Virus record (IMG/VR): IMGVR_UViG_3300048919_000233
Location: 1 to 45,545 of that record
Length of the DNA stretch: 45,545 bases
Reading direction: 5' to 3' (one strand)
DNA from: a virus
Positions 31,851 to 40,091 of this stretch are shown here, piece by piece; the first letter of the stretch is position 1, and each line of letters opens with the position of its first letter. The position numbers and the translations under genes are program-made. Below the pieces are notes generated by a model. That model made no database searches and was not told the DNA's origin. It was given only the letters and a program-made list of their open reading frames with translations.

Positions 31851-32220
31851 TTTTTTCGAAACTTTGGGGGCTAACTGGCCCCTGAACGACTTTCCTATAG
31901 ACCCCCTCCCGGGTACCTTTCAACTGTCTAGACACTACGTCTGTAAAGGAATACAATATTGCACAAAACGCACCTGTCATTTACGACATATCTTACAATA
32001 CAAGGGCATTGCTCTGCTATCGTGCTTTCAACTATTCGTTAAATTACCGTTTAACGCAGTCTTGAACCTTAATATTGCACAAAATGATCGATGATTTCTA
32101 TGCATGATGTATATCTGATTTCAAGTTTTGTCCTTTGTGTGGGTAAGTATAGATATTGTCAGAATATTTGATGTGTTAATCTGGTAAATCGTCAGCCGAT
32201 TCCGGCAGCAGGTCCACTGT

Positions 32221-32808
32221 TTACGCCCTGGCTTCAATCTCCTCACGGCTTACTGATATGCGTGCCGTTCCGTCCGCTCCTCTTGGCTGCCCCATGTTCC
32301 ACCCGTAATGGCGATTGAGTGCCGGAAGAATTTTCATGGGATTTGAGCCACCGGAAATCAATTTATTACTCAAACTTTCTTCTCTTTCGGAATTAAGTTT
32401 TTTGTATATCTCGGAGGCACCAGAACCGACTTGTGTCTCATTATTGCCCCAAGAGTAGAAAGTATCTTGGTTAATTCCCGTAAGCTTAGAGAAACCTATA
32501 ATACTAATCTCCTTGTCATACTCATAACAGAGAGTTATATATACATTACATATCTCATTAATAAGATTTATGTTATAAGCATTACTTACTCTGCTATCTA
32601 TTAATAACTTATCTCTATTAACTCCAAATAAAGCTTTATTAATATATATAAGAGCAGCGTTCCAACGACTCTGAGGTTCTTTACGCATGTCTTGGATCTT
32701 ACGATCATCTATATATTCCTGGAGATATAGGGATATCTCATTTTCAAAGACATCTACTGTACTCCCATCTGTATCAGTTACAGTAGTGTAATTAATATTA
32801 TTAGACAT
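32221..32808 (-). CDS. Terminase small subunit-like / phage DNA-binding protein
   Basis: This 195-residue protein has a central RWNAALIYINKALFG...CNVYITLCYEYDKEISIIGF and FSKLTGINQDTFYSWGNNET, which forms a helix-turn-helix, then a C-terminal SLSNKLISGGSNPMKILPAL and HYGWN. This layout is shared by a clostridial phage family that I associate with DNA packaging or terminase small subunits. Unusually, TerL is 6.5 kb downstream. After the TAA stop the same frame continues 14 codons (TVDLLPESADDLPD) to another TAA, suggesting an original longer C-terminus. The ATG has a GGAGA site. Confidence 0.6.
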   Translation of the reverse strand: MSNNINYTTVTDTDGSTVDVFENEISLYLQEYIDDRKIQDMRKEPQSRWNAALIYINKALFGVNRDKLLIDSRVSNAYNINLINEICNVYITLCYEYDKEISIIGFSKLTGINQDTFYSWGNNETQVGSGASEIYKKLNSEREESLSNKLISGGSNPMKILPALNRHYGWNMGQPRGADGTARISVSREEIEARA

Positions 32809-32904
32809 AGTATTTATATCTCCTTTCTGGCTCTTATACAGGTATCATATAGATATATATAAAAGCTTTATATATTATTTATCTGGGTAAATACCACAGA
32901 TTTA

Positions 32905-33075
32905 TTAATCTTTAATTACCTGATCTGATAATGACAGAGTTATCCGGTCTTCTGGATCAGGAATGATTTGATTCAGCAGTTTAAGACATTCATTCCGTTA
33001 CTCTGTATTCGTACATTTCCCAGTGCCATGAAATCTACAACTTTCCCGGCCGCACTCATCACTTATTCCCTGCAT
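32905..33075 (-). pseudogene. Small Cys-rich phage gene broken by an in-frame TAA
   Basis: From ATG at 33075 the frame reads MQGISDECGRESCRFHGTGK and CTNTE, then TAA (32998-33000), then RNECLKLLNQIIPDPEDRIT to the end. Both halves look coding and lie in one frame: the first holds Cys pairs as in small zinc-binding phage proteins. A point mutation probably created the stop. Readthrough cannot be excluded. No clear strong ribosome binding site other than AAGGAG is present. Confidence 0.55.
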
Positions 33076-33240
33076 GTTATCAACTCCTTGATTTTAGATT
33101 CTTTCTGATTCTGTTCTATCTGTGCTATGACCAATAGATTTAAACCTCATTCTAACATTCATTTTTGCCCCATGTGCCGTTTTAAATGTCTTTCGTGAAC
33201 ATTCTCTCACCTGCCAATTTAAAATAGCTTTACGGGCAAA

Positions 33241-33362
33241 TAAAAAGTCCCTGCGCTATACGGAGTGAATACCGTACAACACAAGGACTAGAAGTCATTG
33301 GTTCTTTCTCGCCTATTACGGGGACATTGTATATGGTCAAGGCCAACCAGGCTAGCATATAC
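33241..33362 (-). ncRNA. Structured leader or small RNA ending in a terminator
   Basis: On the minus strand, GTATATG...CATATAC (33362-33356 with 33335-33329) encloses GCC-tggtt-GGC. About 40 bases later comes a two-part stem, AGTCCTTGTG with CGCAGGGACT and an inner TACGG/CCGTA, followed by TTTTTAT. With the promoter at 33387-33415 it would give a ~140-base RNA. It may be a free small RNA or an attenuator for the genes downstream (32905-31096). A weak frame without start covers 33110-33240. Confidence 0.5.
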
Positions 33363-33370
33363 ACGCTTTA

Positions 33371-33435
33371 ATATTTAATTATTTACACTTTAGCAGATAT
33401 TTAATTATCTGTCAATATCTGGATATTTAATTTTA
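33371..33435. repeat. Three direct repeats at exact 26-base spacing over a promoter
   Basis: ATATTTAATTAT at 33371 and 33397, and ATATTTAATTTT at 33423. The period of 26 bases is exact. The repeats lie on and around the -10 and -35 boxes of the minus-strand promoter, so they are probably operator sites; iterons are the alternative. Confidence 0.65.
33387..33415 (-). promoter_or_regulatory. Sigma-A promoter TTGACA-N17-TAAAGT
   Basis: TTGACA (33415-33410), 17 bases, TAAAGT (33392-33387) on the minus strand. Transcription would start near 33380 and run into the structured RNA. It is embedded in the 26-base repeats. Confidence 0.65.
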
Positions 33436-33565
33436 TTATACACCCTATATAGTATTATACATACCTCAGGGGATATAGAAAGCCTAAGAGTATATTATAA
33501 ACAATCCCATATGTCTATATATATTTTAAATTATATAGGGCTAAAATATATGAATTTTTGCATAC

Positions 33566-33606
33566 AAAAAGCAGGCCTCAAAGCGTTTTACTGCTCCTTG
33601 GCCTGC
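33566..33606 (-). terminator. Intrinsic terminator
   Basis: On the minus strand GCAGGCC...GGCCTGC with a 22-base loop is followed by TTTTTG. It lies about 300 bases after the stop at 33914 and would end the dGTPase operon before the structured-RNA promoter. 33436-33565 is AT-rich with no gene. Confidence 0.65.
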
Positions 33607-33720
33607 CTGATAAAATCACCATGATAAATTGTCAACGTCCGGAAGATATACCCTTGAGTATTTCTTATAGAGCCCCCTCGGCTTTTTCAGATTAGCACAT
33701 AATAAATTTCAAATCAACCC

Positions 33721-33834
33721 TTGACAAGAAAATTCCTTTGTGCTATTTGTATTATAACAGCTACCGGCATAGCTGCCCCCAAACGGTATGTCGGAGAAGT
33801 TCAGCCTTGCAGATGTTGCAGGGCTTTTCTTTTA
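33721..33834 (+). ncRNA. Orphan small RNA with its own promoter and terminator
   Basis: TTGACA (33721-33726), 17 bases, TATTTG, then a ~75-base transcript. CAGCTA-ccggca-TAGCTG (33758-33775) is the first hairpin. AGCCTTGCA-gatgt-TGCAGGGCT followed by TTTTCTTTT (33803-33834) is the terminator. CCGGCATA can instead pair with TATGTCGG, so two folds compete. No ribosome binding site and start pair gives a convincing protein. It faces the end of the membrane protein gene at 33914. Confidence 0.5.
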
Positions 33835-33913
33835 CTAAAAATCATGATGTTTATTTATTTTCGACAATTATTTTAACTTTCGTTATTCTAGCAATAAAAG
33901 CCAAATTAATTAA

Positions 33914-34453
33914 TCATCTTGTATATTTATACAAACATGCTCCTATTATAACAAATACAGGAATTAAAAAAGCAAAGCCAAAAACTTTATATGTCATGGC
34001 ACACAAAAACATTGAACTAACTAGCAATAACATGCAGGAGGTCAACAATCCTGAATCAAGTTTTTTTGATTCCTTTACTTCACGTTCTTGTTCTGTTGAT
34101 TTTACTTTTTGCTTTACTTCATCTAACATTTTATGAGTAAATCCTGAATATTCTTCGTTGCTCATAAGCAACTTACCTTGTTCGGAAATAATTTTATTCC
34201 TCAGAAGTAACGACAAAATTTTGCGTGATTCTTCTCTAGATATTCTGTTGAACAAGAATTTTTCTACAGTGTCTATTTTGATTTTTTCCACTTCATTCTC
34301 AAAGGCAATATCCATAAGTTGCCTTATGTAAGGATTAATGTCACCGTCAACAATTAACCACTCTTTAAATGGCTTATATGGCCCATACCTTTGCTCATAT
34401 AAGAAACCCAGTTCATCGTATTCTCTTTTGCTAATCTCGTTAAAATTAACCAA
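33914..34453 (-). CDS. Membrane-anchored hypothetical protein in the dGTPase operon
   Basis: The 179-residue product starts from TTG at 34453 behind GGAGGATAAAG. About 140 soluble residues (RISREESRKILSLLLRNKII resembles a winged or helical domain) are followed by a Lys/Glu-rich linker and two C-terminal membrane segments (LLTSCMLLLVSSMFLCAMTY and FGFAFLIPVFVIIGACLY). It is the third gene after the dGTPase, about 60 bases past the second. Its position suggests a membrane effector or anchor for that unit, but no family is recognised. Confidence 0.6.
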   Translation of the reverse strand: MVNFNEISKREYDELGFLYEQRYGPYKPFKEWLIVDGDINPYIRQLMDIAFENEVEKIKIDTVEKFLFNRISREESRKILSLLLRNKIISEQGKLLMSNEEYSGFTHKMLDEVKQKVKSTEQEREVKESKKLDSGLLTSCMLLLVSSMFLCAMTYKVFGFAFLIPVFVIIGACLYKYTR

Positions 34454-34517
34454 CTTTATCCTCCAGATAAGGAATATCTCTAAGAAAAGAATGGTGATAC
34501 CCTCCTACCTCAAGAAA

Positions 34518-35105
34518 CTATACCGTTCTCGCTTCATAAAAAACTAAATATTGTTCACCAATTTTACTCTTAAAAATATCACAATTGTAGGCAAAGCTCC
34601 ATTCAAATAATATGCTTGATCCACAAATCAAATCATCTTTAAAATATCTTCTAATTTCTGGTATATACTTTAATAATTTCTGTAATTCCTTTTGGGAAAT
34701 AAATTCTGCATTGCCAAAGTATTCATTATCTTTGTCCTTAATTATAATTGTTATTTCTCGTTCTGAAAAAGTAACGAGATTCCATAAATCTTCTTTCACA
34801 GCTTCGATTACGATTTTATCCGAAAAAACATTTAAGGTTCCACTCTTATAAGCAATAAAATATGGATAGAAAATAACAATACCATTGTTTCCCAATTTTC
34901 TTTTAAGAGTATTTGCAAAGGCTATTGCTTCCGCAGATTTGACGCCTACTGATCTTGGCAAATTTAAATCATCGCCTCTATAAACAGCGCATCTGATAGT
35001 CCACAGCATACTTGAATCAAGATTTTTTGTGTCAGAAAACTCTTCCCAATTCACTGTAGGCAACCCAATAGCTTTTAATTCATAAAAACCCATTAATTTA
35101 TTCAT
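34518..35105 (-). CDS. Hypothetical protein in the dGTPase operon
   Basis: The 195-residue soluble protein starts MNKLMGFYELKAIGLPTVNW. It contains MLWTIRCAVYRGDDLNLPR (~34-52), GIVIFYPYFIAYKSGTL (~75-91) and DLWNLVTFSEREITIIIKD (~107-125). Together these read like an alpha/beta domain and recall ATP-grasp-like substrate domains, a weak resemblance I cannot confirm. It starts 14 bases after the dGTPase stop, so the two are co-transcribed. Function unknown. Confidence 0.6.
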   Translation of the reverse strand: MNKLMGFYELKAIGLPTVNWEEFSDTKNLDSSMLWTIRCAVYRGDDLNLPRSVGVKSAEAIAFANTLKRKLGNNGIVIFYPYFIAYKSGTLNVFSDKIVIEAVKEDLWNLVTFSEREITIIIKDKDNEYFGNAEFISQKELQKLLKYIPEIRRYFKDDLICGSSILFEWSFAYNCDIFKSKIGEQYLVFYEARTV

Positions 35106-35119
35106 TTAAATCCCCTAAT

Positions 35120-36439
35120 TCAATTTTTAAATTTACAACCAGAGTGTTTTTCAAATACAGAAATAGCATACGAATCCATCATACCAGATATATAATCGCA
35201 TATCAGCCTCTCTTGCAATATCTTAACATCCGTATTTTTTAAATCATCGTATTGTAGAATCAGTTCCTTTGCTCTATATTCAGGAGGTAGATACATAACA
35301 TCATTTCGATAAAGTCCACATAAAAAATCAATAACTTTTTTTCCTTCTTGCTCATAATGATATACATCATCATTATGATTAATACATTTAAATACAATAT
35401 CTTTTAAACCGTGAATTAATTCACCATGGTTCAAGAATCCTAACTCTTCTTTTTGTTTTGTACCTGTTTTATTCTTCATTTCATCAGTTAATAGCAATAA
35501 ATCAATATCACTCAAAGCTAAGTTTATTAAACTCGATGCTAATTCTTGTCTAAATAATTTTGAATATTGTGTAGAATCTATTTTATTTCTTCCATAACCA
35601 GCTTTTTCTCTAGCTGTATTTACCATTTGCTCTAGAACATTGTAACAATCACTATTGCCATATTGGGCTTTATAATCATGTAAAATTTCATCTATTGTAT
35701 AGGCTTTAACACGCAAGCCATCTTCTAAATCATGAGCAGCATATGCAATTTCATCTGAAATATCTACAATCTGCACATCCAAACTACGAATTTTTATCTC
35801 ATTTTTATTAATGTAATTTTCTAGCAATGCATAATCATCATCGTATATAAACTTTTGTTTTTTTTGTTTACCAGAATTAAATGCATCTTTATCAAATTTA
35901 TTGAAATATTTAACAATTGCCAACATTGTTCTGTAGGTCAGATTTAGTCCCCTAAATTCCGGCCTTTTCTTTTCAATATTTGTTAATATTCTTAATGTTT
36001 GCGCATTTCCCTCAAACCCACCTATATCAACGAACTGATTATTTAGAAATACTTCTCCAGCATGTCCAAAAGGCGGATTTCCCAGATCATGTGCTAGAGC
36101 ACCCGCCTCTACAATGTAGCTCTCCCCTGTAGCATATTGAATTGTGCCAGCAATTGAGCGGGCAATTTGTGCAACCTCTAAACTATGAGTTAGTCTATTA
36201 CGAAAAAACTGATCCTTTTTAATACCTAATAATTGCATTTTTCCTTGCAATCGTCTAAATGATGATGAGTACATAATTCTCGCATAATCCCGTTGAAATG
36301 GGCCATCTGCCCTATACCTTGGTTCCTCAACATGGACGTATGATTCCATAGAATCATTATTTAATGGATTTAAATGACTTCTTCGTATTTTCTCTTTGTT
36401 AACTTCTAATGGACTTTTCTCAAATTTACTAGCTACCAT
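35120..36439 (-). CDS. dGTP triphosphohydrolase (HD superfamily)
   Basis: This 439-residue enzyme hydrolyses dGTP (or other dNTPs) to the nucleoside and triphosphate. HD-domain metal residues are visible: RNRLTHSLEVAQ (~83-94), GALAHDLGNPPFGHAGE (~112-128) and QIVDISDEIAYAAHDLEDG (~220-238). The N-terminal YRADGPFQRDYARIMYSSSFRRLQGKMQ is the usual substrate-binding opening. Length is standard. Bacterial dGTPases include members that stop phages by depleting dNTPs; in a prophage it could serve lysogen defence. The next gene starts 14 bases downstream. GGGGG precedes the ATG. 36440-36698 upstream holds no gene I can support. Confidence 0.93.
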   Translation of the reverse strand: MVASKFEKSPLEVNKEKIRRSHLNPLNNDSMESYVHVEEPRYRADGPFQRDYARIMYSSSFRRLQGKMQLLGIKKDQFFRNRLTHSLEVAQIARSIAGTIQYATGESYIVEAGALAHDLGNPPFGHAGEVFLNNQFVDIGGFEGNAQTLRILTNIEKKRPEFRGLNLTYRTMLAIVKYFNKFDKDAFNSGKQKKQKFIYDDDYALLENYINKNEIKIRSLDVQIVDISDEIAYAAHDLEDGLRVKAYTIDEILHDYKAQYGNSDCYNVLEQMVNTAREKAGYGRNKIDSTQYSKLFRQELASSLINLALSDIDLLLLTDEMKNKTGTKQKEELGFLNHGELIHGLKDIVFKCINHNDDVYHYEQEGKKVIDFLCGLYRNDVMYLPPEYRAKELILQYDDLKNTDVKILQERLICDYISGMMDSYAISVFEKHSGCKFKN

Positions 36440-36698
36440 AGATTTTATCCCCCTGTATTTTTATCTATATCATATACTTTAAATTTACAAAAAGAAATAC
36501 CCATTGTACGACATCTTTCGACATATTCTTAAGAAATAGTACTAGGTAAAGGTAGCACTTTACTAAAATACATTAACTAAAAACAGAAATCACTTTAAAT
36601 GAGCCACAAACTTACTGATTCTTACCTATATATAATCAGGAATATTGTCCACCTAATCAATTACTTAGTTACGATACACAGTAGATGTAAAGAAAAAA

Positions 36699-37454
36699 CT
36701 ATTTGAATTTTTTAATAATAAGTTCTTTGTATCTCTTGCTCCTGTCCTTATTTGCAAGATTATCCATTCTGTCGACTTCAATAATGGTATATCCCTTATA
36801 CAAATCCCTGATCTGCTGACAGTCGTTATAAGACAAAATAAATTTCCCCTTTATATTCCCTAGACATTTCCGAAGCCGTTCATGGTCCTCTGGATCAAAC
36901 CGATCCGGGTAGTACTTCTCTGCTTCGTAATATGGTGGATCCAGATAGAATAACGTATCTGGCCTGTCGTATGTTTTTATCAACCTTTCAAAGTCCTGGT
37001 TCTCAATTACCACTTTATTGAGCCGGCAAGAAACTTCTTTTAGGTAATCTACTGCCTTATGTATATCTCTGGAACTTACGCCGAATGACCTGCAGTCTGT
37101 CCCAAAACTCTCTCTAATCAAGCAGAAGAAGCGAGCTGCCCGTTGTATATCTGTCATTCCTCTGGTATTCCTGCTTAACTCATCAAAGAACTGCTCCCGG
37201 GACATAAGCAGCCATTCCAGTTCCTTCTGTAGTGGCTCCGGGTGATATTTGACAACCCTGTATAAATTAATTAATTCCCCATTTACATCATTGAATACTT
37301 CCATGGGAGCATGTTTGTCTTTAGAAAATAATACCCAACCAGCTCCTCCAAATACCTCAATATACCGGTTATATAAGTTCTGATCCGGAAATTGCTCCAG
37401 AATCTTCTTTCGTAATAATTTCTTTCCACCAATCCAGCTAATAAAACTGTTCAT
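36699..37454 (-). CDS. D12-class N6-adenine DNA methyltransferase (Dam-like)
   Basis: The product has 251 residues from ATG at 37454, behind AAAGGAGG. Motif I-type SWIGGKKLLRKKI (~5-17) and IEVFGGAGWVLFSK (~32-45) bind SAM; TLFYLDPPYYEAEKYY (~165-180) holds the catalytic DPPY. This D12 fold methylates adenine, often in GATC, although the target cannot be read here. Lone phage Dam enzymes protect phage DNA from restriction. It is a single gene with no cognate endonuclease beside it. Confidence 0.92.
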   Translation of the reverse strand: MNSFISWIGGKKLLRKKILEQFPDQNLYNRYIEVFGGAGWVLFSKDKHAPMEVFNDVNGELINLYRVVKYHPEPLQKELEWLLMSREQFFDELSRNTRGMTDIQRAARFFCLIRESFGTDCRSFGVSSRDIHKAVDYLKEVSCRLNKVVIENQDFERLIKTYDRPDTLFYLDPPYYEAEKYYPDRFDPEDHERLRKCLGNIKGKFILSYNDCQQIRDLYKGYTIIEVDRMDNLANKDRSKRYKELIIKKFK

Positions 37455-37671
37455 GCAATAAGCCTCCTTTATATAATGGAGCATATCACAAAAATTTACT
37501 GCACTTCTATGCAAAATGATTTTTATTGTTTTCTTATTTACTCATTAAATTATACATAGTATAATTTAATTAACTTGTTATTATCTTTGCAAATCAGAGA
37601 AATTTTTGGACATAAAACATTTCCAAGCAAATGATAATCACAAAATTTACTTAAGATTAATTGGAGAAAAC

Positions 37672-38295
37672 ATGGAACTTGTACTTTACTTATCAATTGC
37701 ATTTCTTTTTATCGTTTTTTTGAGCTTCATAGATTCTAAGATCGATTACCGAAACAAACATATTTACTACAACATCTACAATGATAATGGAACAACTTTC
37801 ATACGTGTTCCATATCTTATATGGCAACAAAATAAAAGAAAGGCGATAGAAGAAATATTTTCAGAATTTGTGGAATACGAAGGACGTTTATATAACGTTA
37901 TAATAGCCTTTAAAAATCAAACTCATATATCCGAAAAAGACAATGTAATTATGAGCTTAATTTATAGAGATTATTATGCAGAGATCGAACTATTCAAAAG
38001 TAAAGAACCAAATATTGTGATTAATACACAAATTGAGGGAAATAACAATACAGTAAACATTGTTCAAAATATTACTAATAATATATCTGAAAGTATAGAT
38101 AGCTTACTCAATGATAAGCAAATAGCTTTTGAAGATAAAAAGGATTTAGAACTCTTTAAATATAAGCTTAAAGCGAATGAAACCTCAAGTAATGACGCAA
38201 ATAAAATAATAGACAAATTAACAAAATATACTCCTCATATTACTTTAGCTAATACGTTGATAACCTTAATAAAAACTCTTTATTCTTTATTTTAA
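37672..38295 (+). CDS. Single-pass membrane protein of unknown function
   Basis: The product has 207 residues from ATG at 37672, preceded by TTGGAGAAAAC; the longer frame from 37606 has no site. One N-terminal membrane helix (LVLYLSIAFLFIVFLSFI) is followed by a ~110-residue domain. Next comes a stretch VINTQIEGNNNTVNIVQNI, an N-rich beta-like motif found in many bacterial accessory proteins, and a helical end. It is a lone plus-strand gene with a strong terminator hairpin, between the methylase and the regulator, in a place typical for defence or moron genes. Confidence 0.65.
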   Translation: MELVLYLSIAFLFIVFLSFIDSKIDYRNKHIYYNIYNDNGTTFIRVPYLIWQQNKRKAIEEIFSEFVEYEGRLYNVIIAFKNQTHISEKDNVIMSLIYRDYYAEIELFKSKEPNIVINTQIEGNNNTVNIVQNITNNISESIDSLLNDKQIAFEDKKDLELFKYKLKANETSSNDANKIIDKLTKYTPHITLANTLITLIKTLYSLF

Positions 38296-38314
38296 GTAAT
38301 TAAAGAATAAAGAG

Positions 38315-38367
38315 ATAACATGCCTTAGAAACCACGAAAGTTTATGTTTTCTAAGGCTTTATGTTAT
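38315..38367 (+). terminator. Long hairpin after the plus-strand membrane gene
   Basis: ATAACAT and CCTTAGAAA pair with TTTCTAAGG and ATGTTAT around a ~16-base loop. It lies between two convergent genes and can end transcripts from both sides. Confidence 0.65.
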
Positions 38368-38382
38368 CTAGAATTTACTTAT

Positions 38383-38745
38383 TTAGTAAATAATATTACG
38401 GATAGACTTACTATGTATATTGAATATCTGCCTGATGCTATAACCCATCTTGTCGGCAATTTCTTCCCACCGGTAGCCTCTTATATACCGGTATTTAAGT
38501 ATACGTTTCTCCTGTTCATCTTCCAAAGATTCAATTTTATCATATAGCACTGAGCAACTCTTTAACTTCTGATAGCGATAATAAATAACTTTCTTTTTAA
38601 ATTCATTAAGGGCAGCCATATATTTCTCATCGTAACCATGGGCAACCATTTCTTTCAGTATCATCTGAACCTCTTCATTAGCTTCAACAGCAGCAGCATT
38701 AATCGCAACCAGATTCTTTAACTCATTTCTTGTCTTGTTTTCCAT
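38383..38745 (-). CDS. Sigma-like / DUF1492-ArpU-type phage regulator
   Basis: The product has 120 residues, ATG at 38745 overlapping the TAA of the recombinase gene (TAATG), so translation is coupled. The N-terminal half is helical. The C-terminal half (LEDEQEKRILKYRYIRGYRW followed by EEIADKMGYSIRQIFN) is a sigma region 4-type helix-turn-helix. Such proteins commonly precede terminase genes and control late transcription. The window has a second one at 22998. Confidence 0.82.
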   Translation of the reverse strand: MENKTRNELKNLVAINAAAVEANEEVQMILKEMVAHGYDEKYMAALNEFKKKVIYYRYQKLKSCSVLYDKIESLEDEQEKRILKYRYIRGYRWEEIADKMGYSIRQIFNIHSKSIRNIIY

Positions 38746-39782
38746 TATGCCGAACACCTCTCTCTAACACTTCTTAATGTATTAGGTGTTGACTGCGCAT
38801 AATAAATGGCGGTCACCGACGGACTGGAATGTCTTAGAATCTCCTGAATGGTTCCAATATCCACTCCCTTATTTTTAAGACTCATCCCCAAGGTTTTGCG
38901 TAGTTTATGAGGGTATACTCGGCATTTCAATTTTGCCCGGTTGCCAATAGTTTTTAAGATACTCCGAATTCCAGACGTTGACATTTTCTCATGAGGTGCT
39001 TTGCATTGAGGGAACATAAAGGGACTTTCATCACTTCTGGTATCAAGATACTGCTGGTAATAATATCGAGCCTCATCATCTAAGAATATTGGCTCATATC
39101 TGTCGTTTTTCTCTCCCTGGATTATAATATCACCGGTTCTCCAATCTATCTGGTTAAGAGTAATATCGACCAGTTCTCCCACTCTGGCCCCAGTACTCCG
39201 CAGCACTTCTATTAAGGCTCGTTCCCTAAGCTTCTTACATGAGTCCCTCATCTTTGCCATTTCTTCTGGCTTAAAATAATCAATCGGCTTTCTGATTGCC
39301 TTTAATGGATCTGTGGCTTCTACAGGATTGTCACTAATTAATTTTTCTTTTCTCATCCAGGTGAAGAAAGCAGACAGGAAACGCCTTTCATTATTCACAG
39401 TTACAGCTTGATTCTTTTTGCCACCAGTATTAATATTACGTTTTTCATACCAAGAAAGGTAATAGCTGATATCTGATTCCTCTATCTTATCTAACGGTTT
39501 ATCAATCAAGGTAATCAGGCGTTTAACCGAACTAAGATATGCTTGCTTAGTATTATCTTTGATTTTCTTCTTTACAATAAAAAGCTGAACGATGTATTTA
39601 TTCTTCTGATCGGTATCGTTCTGATATTTTACCGGAAGAGTCGTGATTTCCTCCATATTGACATTGACAAATTCTTTTATGATCACCTGATGAAGAATAT
39701 CTAAAACTTCTTTCGCCACATGCCCTGCCATGGCAACAATAATATTGTTTATAACCTGTGCTTTTACAGTTTGTCCATTCAT
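38745..39782 (-). CDS. Tyrosine recombinase / phage integrase
   Basis: The product has 345 residues starting MNGQTVKAQVINNIIVAM behind AAGGAG. A core-binding domain (residues ~75-165, with AYLSSVKRLITLIDKPL) is followed by the catalytic domain. The active site is complete: RSTGARVGEL (Arg), HKLRKT (His and Arg), LRHSSPSVTAIYY (His and Tyr nucleophile). The N-terminal ~60 residues are unusual. It is fused by stop-start overlap to the sigma-like gene and sits inside the early/late region rather than at a prophage end, so it may serve genome resolution or multimer processing as well as integration. Confidence 0.92.
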   Translation of the reverse strand: MNGQTVKAQVINNIIVAMAGHVAKEVLDILHQVIIKEFVNVNMEEITTLPVKYQNDTDQKNKYIVQLFIVKKKIKDNTKQAYLSSVKRLITLIDKPLDKIEESDISYYLSWYEKRNINTGGKKNQAVTVNNERRFLSAFFTWMRKEKLISDNPVEATDPLKAIRKPIDYFKPEEMAKMRDSCKKLRERALIEVLRSTGARVGELVDITLNQIDWRTGDIIIQGEKNDRYEPIFLDDEARYYYQQYLDTRSDESPFMFPQCKAPHEKMSTSGIRSILKTIGNRAKLKCRVYPHKLRKTLGMSLKNKGVDIGTIQEILRHSSPSVTAIYYAQSTPNTLRSVRERCSA

Positions 39783-39813
39783 AATGTGTAATCTCCTTTT
39801 CAAAAATATGGTT

Positions 39814-39850
39814 GCTTAAGGAGATAATTTGACTTATAATATCCTTAAGC
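39814..39850. repeat. Inverted repeat in front of the recombinase gene
   Basis: GCTTAAGGA and TCCTTAAGC form 9-base perfect arms separated by 19 bases, 32 bases before the recombinase ATG. It could be a leader hairpin or a binding site for the recombinase. A further AAGCGG/CCGCTT pair lies at about 39855-39890. Confidence 0.5.
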
Positions 39851-39909
39851 GTGAAGCGGTAGAAGAACTTTGGTCGGGGACTCTGCCGCTTGTTTATTGT
39901 TCTTGATTC

Positions 39910-39921
39910 GAATGTACGTTC
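39910..39921. promoter_or_regulatory. LexA-box-like site upstream of the recombinase
   Basis: GAATGTACGTTC differs by one base from GAAC-N4-GTTC and is flanked by C on the left as in the Gram-positive consensus. No clear promoter boxes overlap it. Confidence 0.35.
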
Positions 39922-39980
39922 TTTTTGTACTATTTTTTTACCGGGGTCTATGCCCCGGCTTATATTCAGATTTTGGGTAG

Positions 39981-40020
39981 AAAAAACTACCAGCACCGTA
40001 ATGATAGCTAGTAGTTTTTT
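39981..40020. terminator. Bidirectional terminator
   Basis: AAAAAACTACCAGC pairs with GCTAGTAGTTTTTT around 12 bases, giving a T-run on either strand. On the minus strand it ends the transcript of the gene at 40092. A separate CCGGGG-tctatg-CCCCGG hairpin is at 39941-39958. Confidence 0.75.
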
Positions 40021-40091
40021 TCTTTAAACATATAGTTTTTAATAATAGTCTTTATGATTAATTTTATTGTCTTAACAAATCAGAATATTTC

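Noticed and set aside
32905-33075. TAA reassigned to a sense codon
   Set aside because: Most clear genes in the window, including TerL, RtcB and the recombinase, end in TAA where homologues end, so decay is the simpler explanation.
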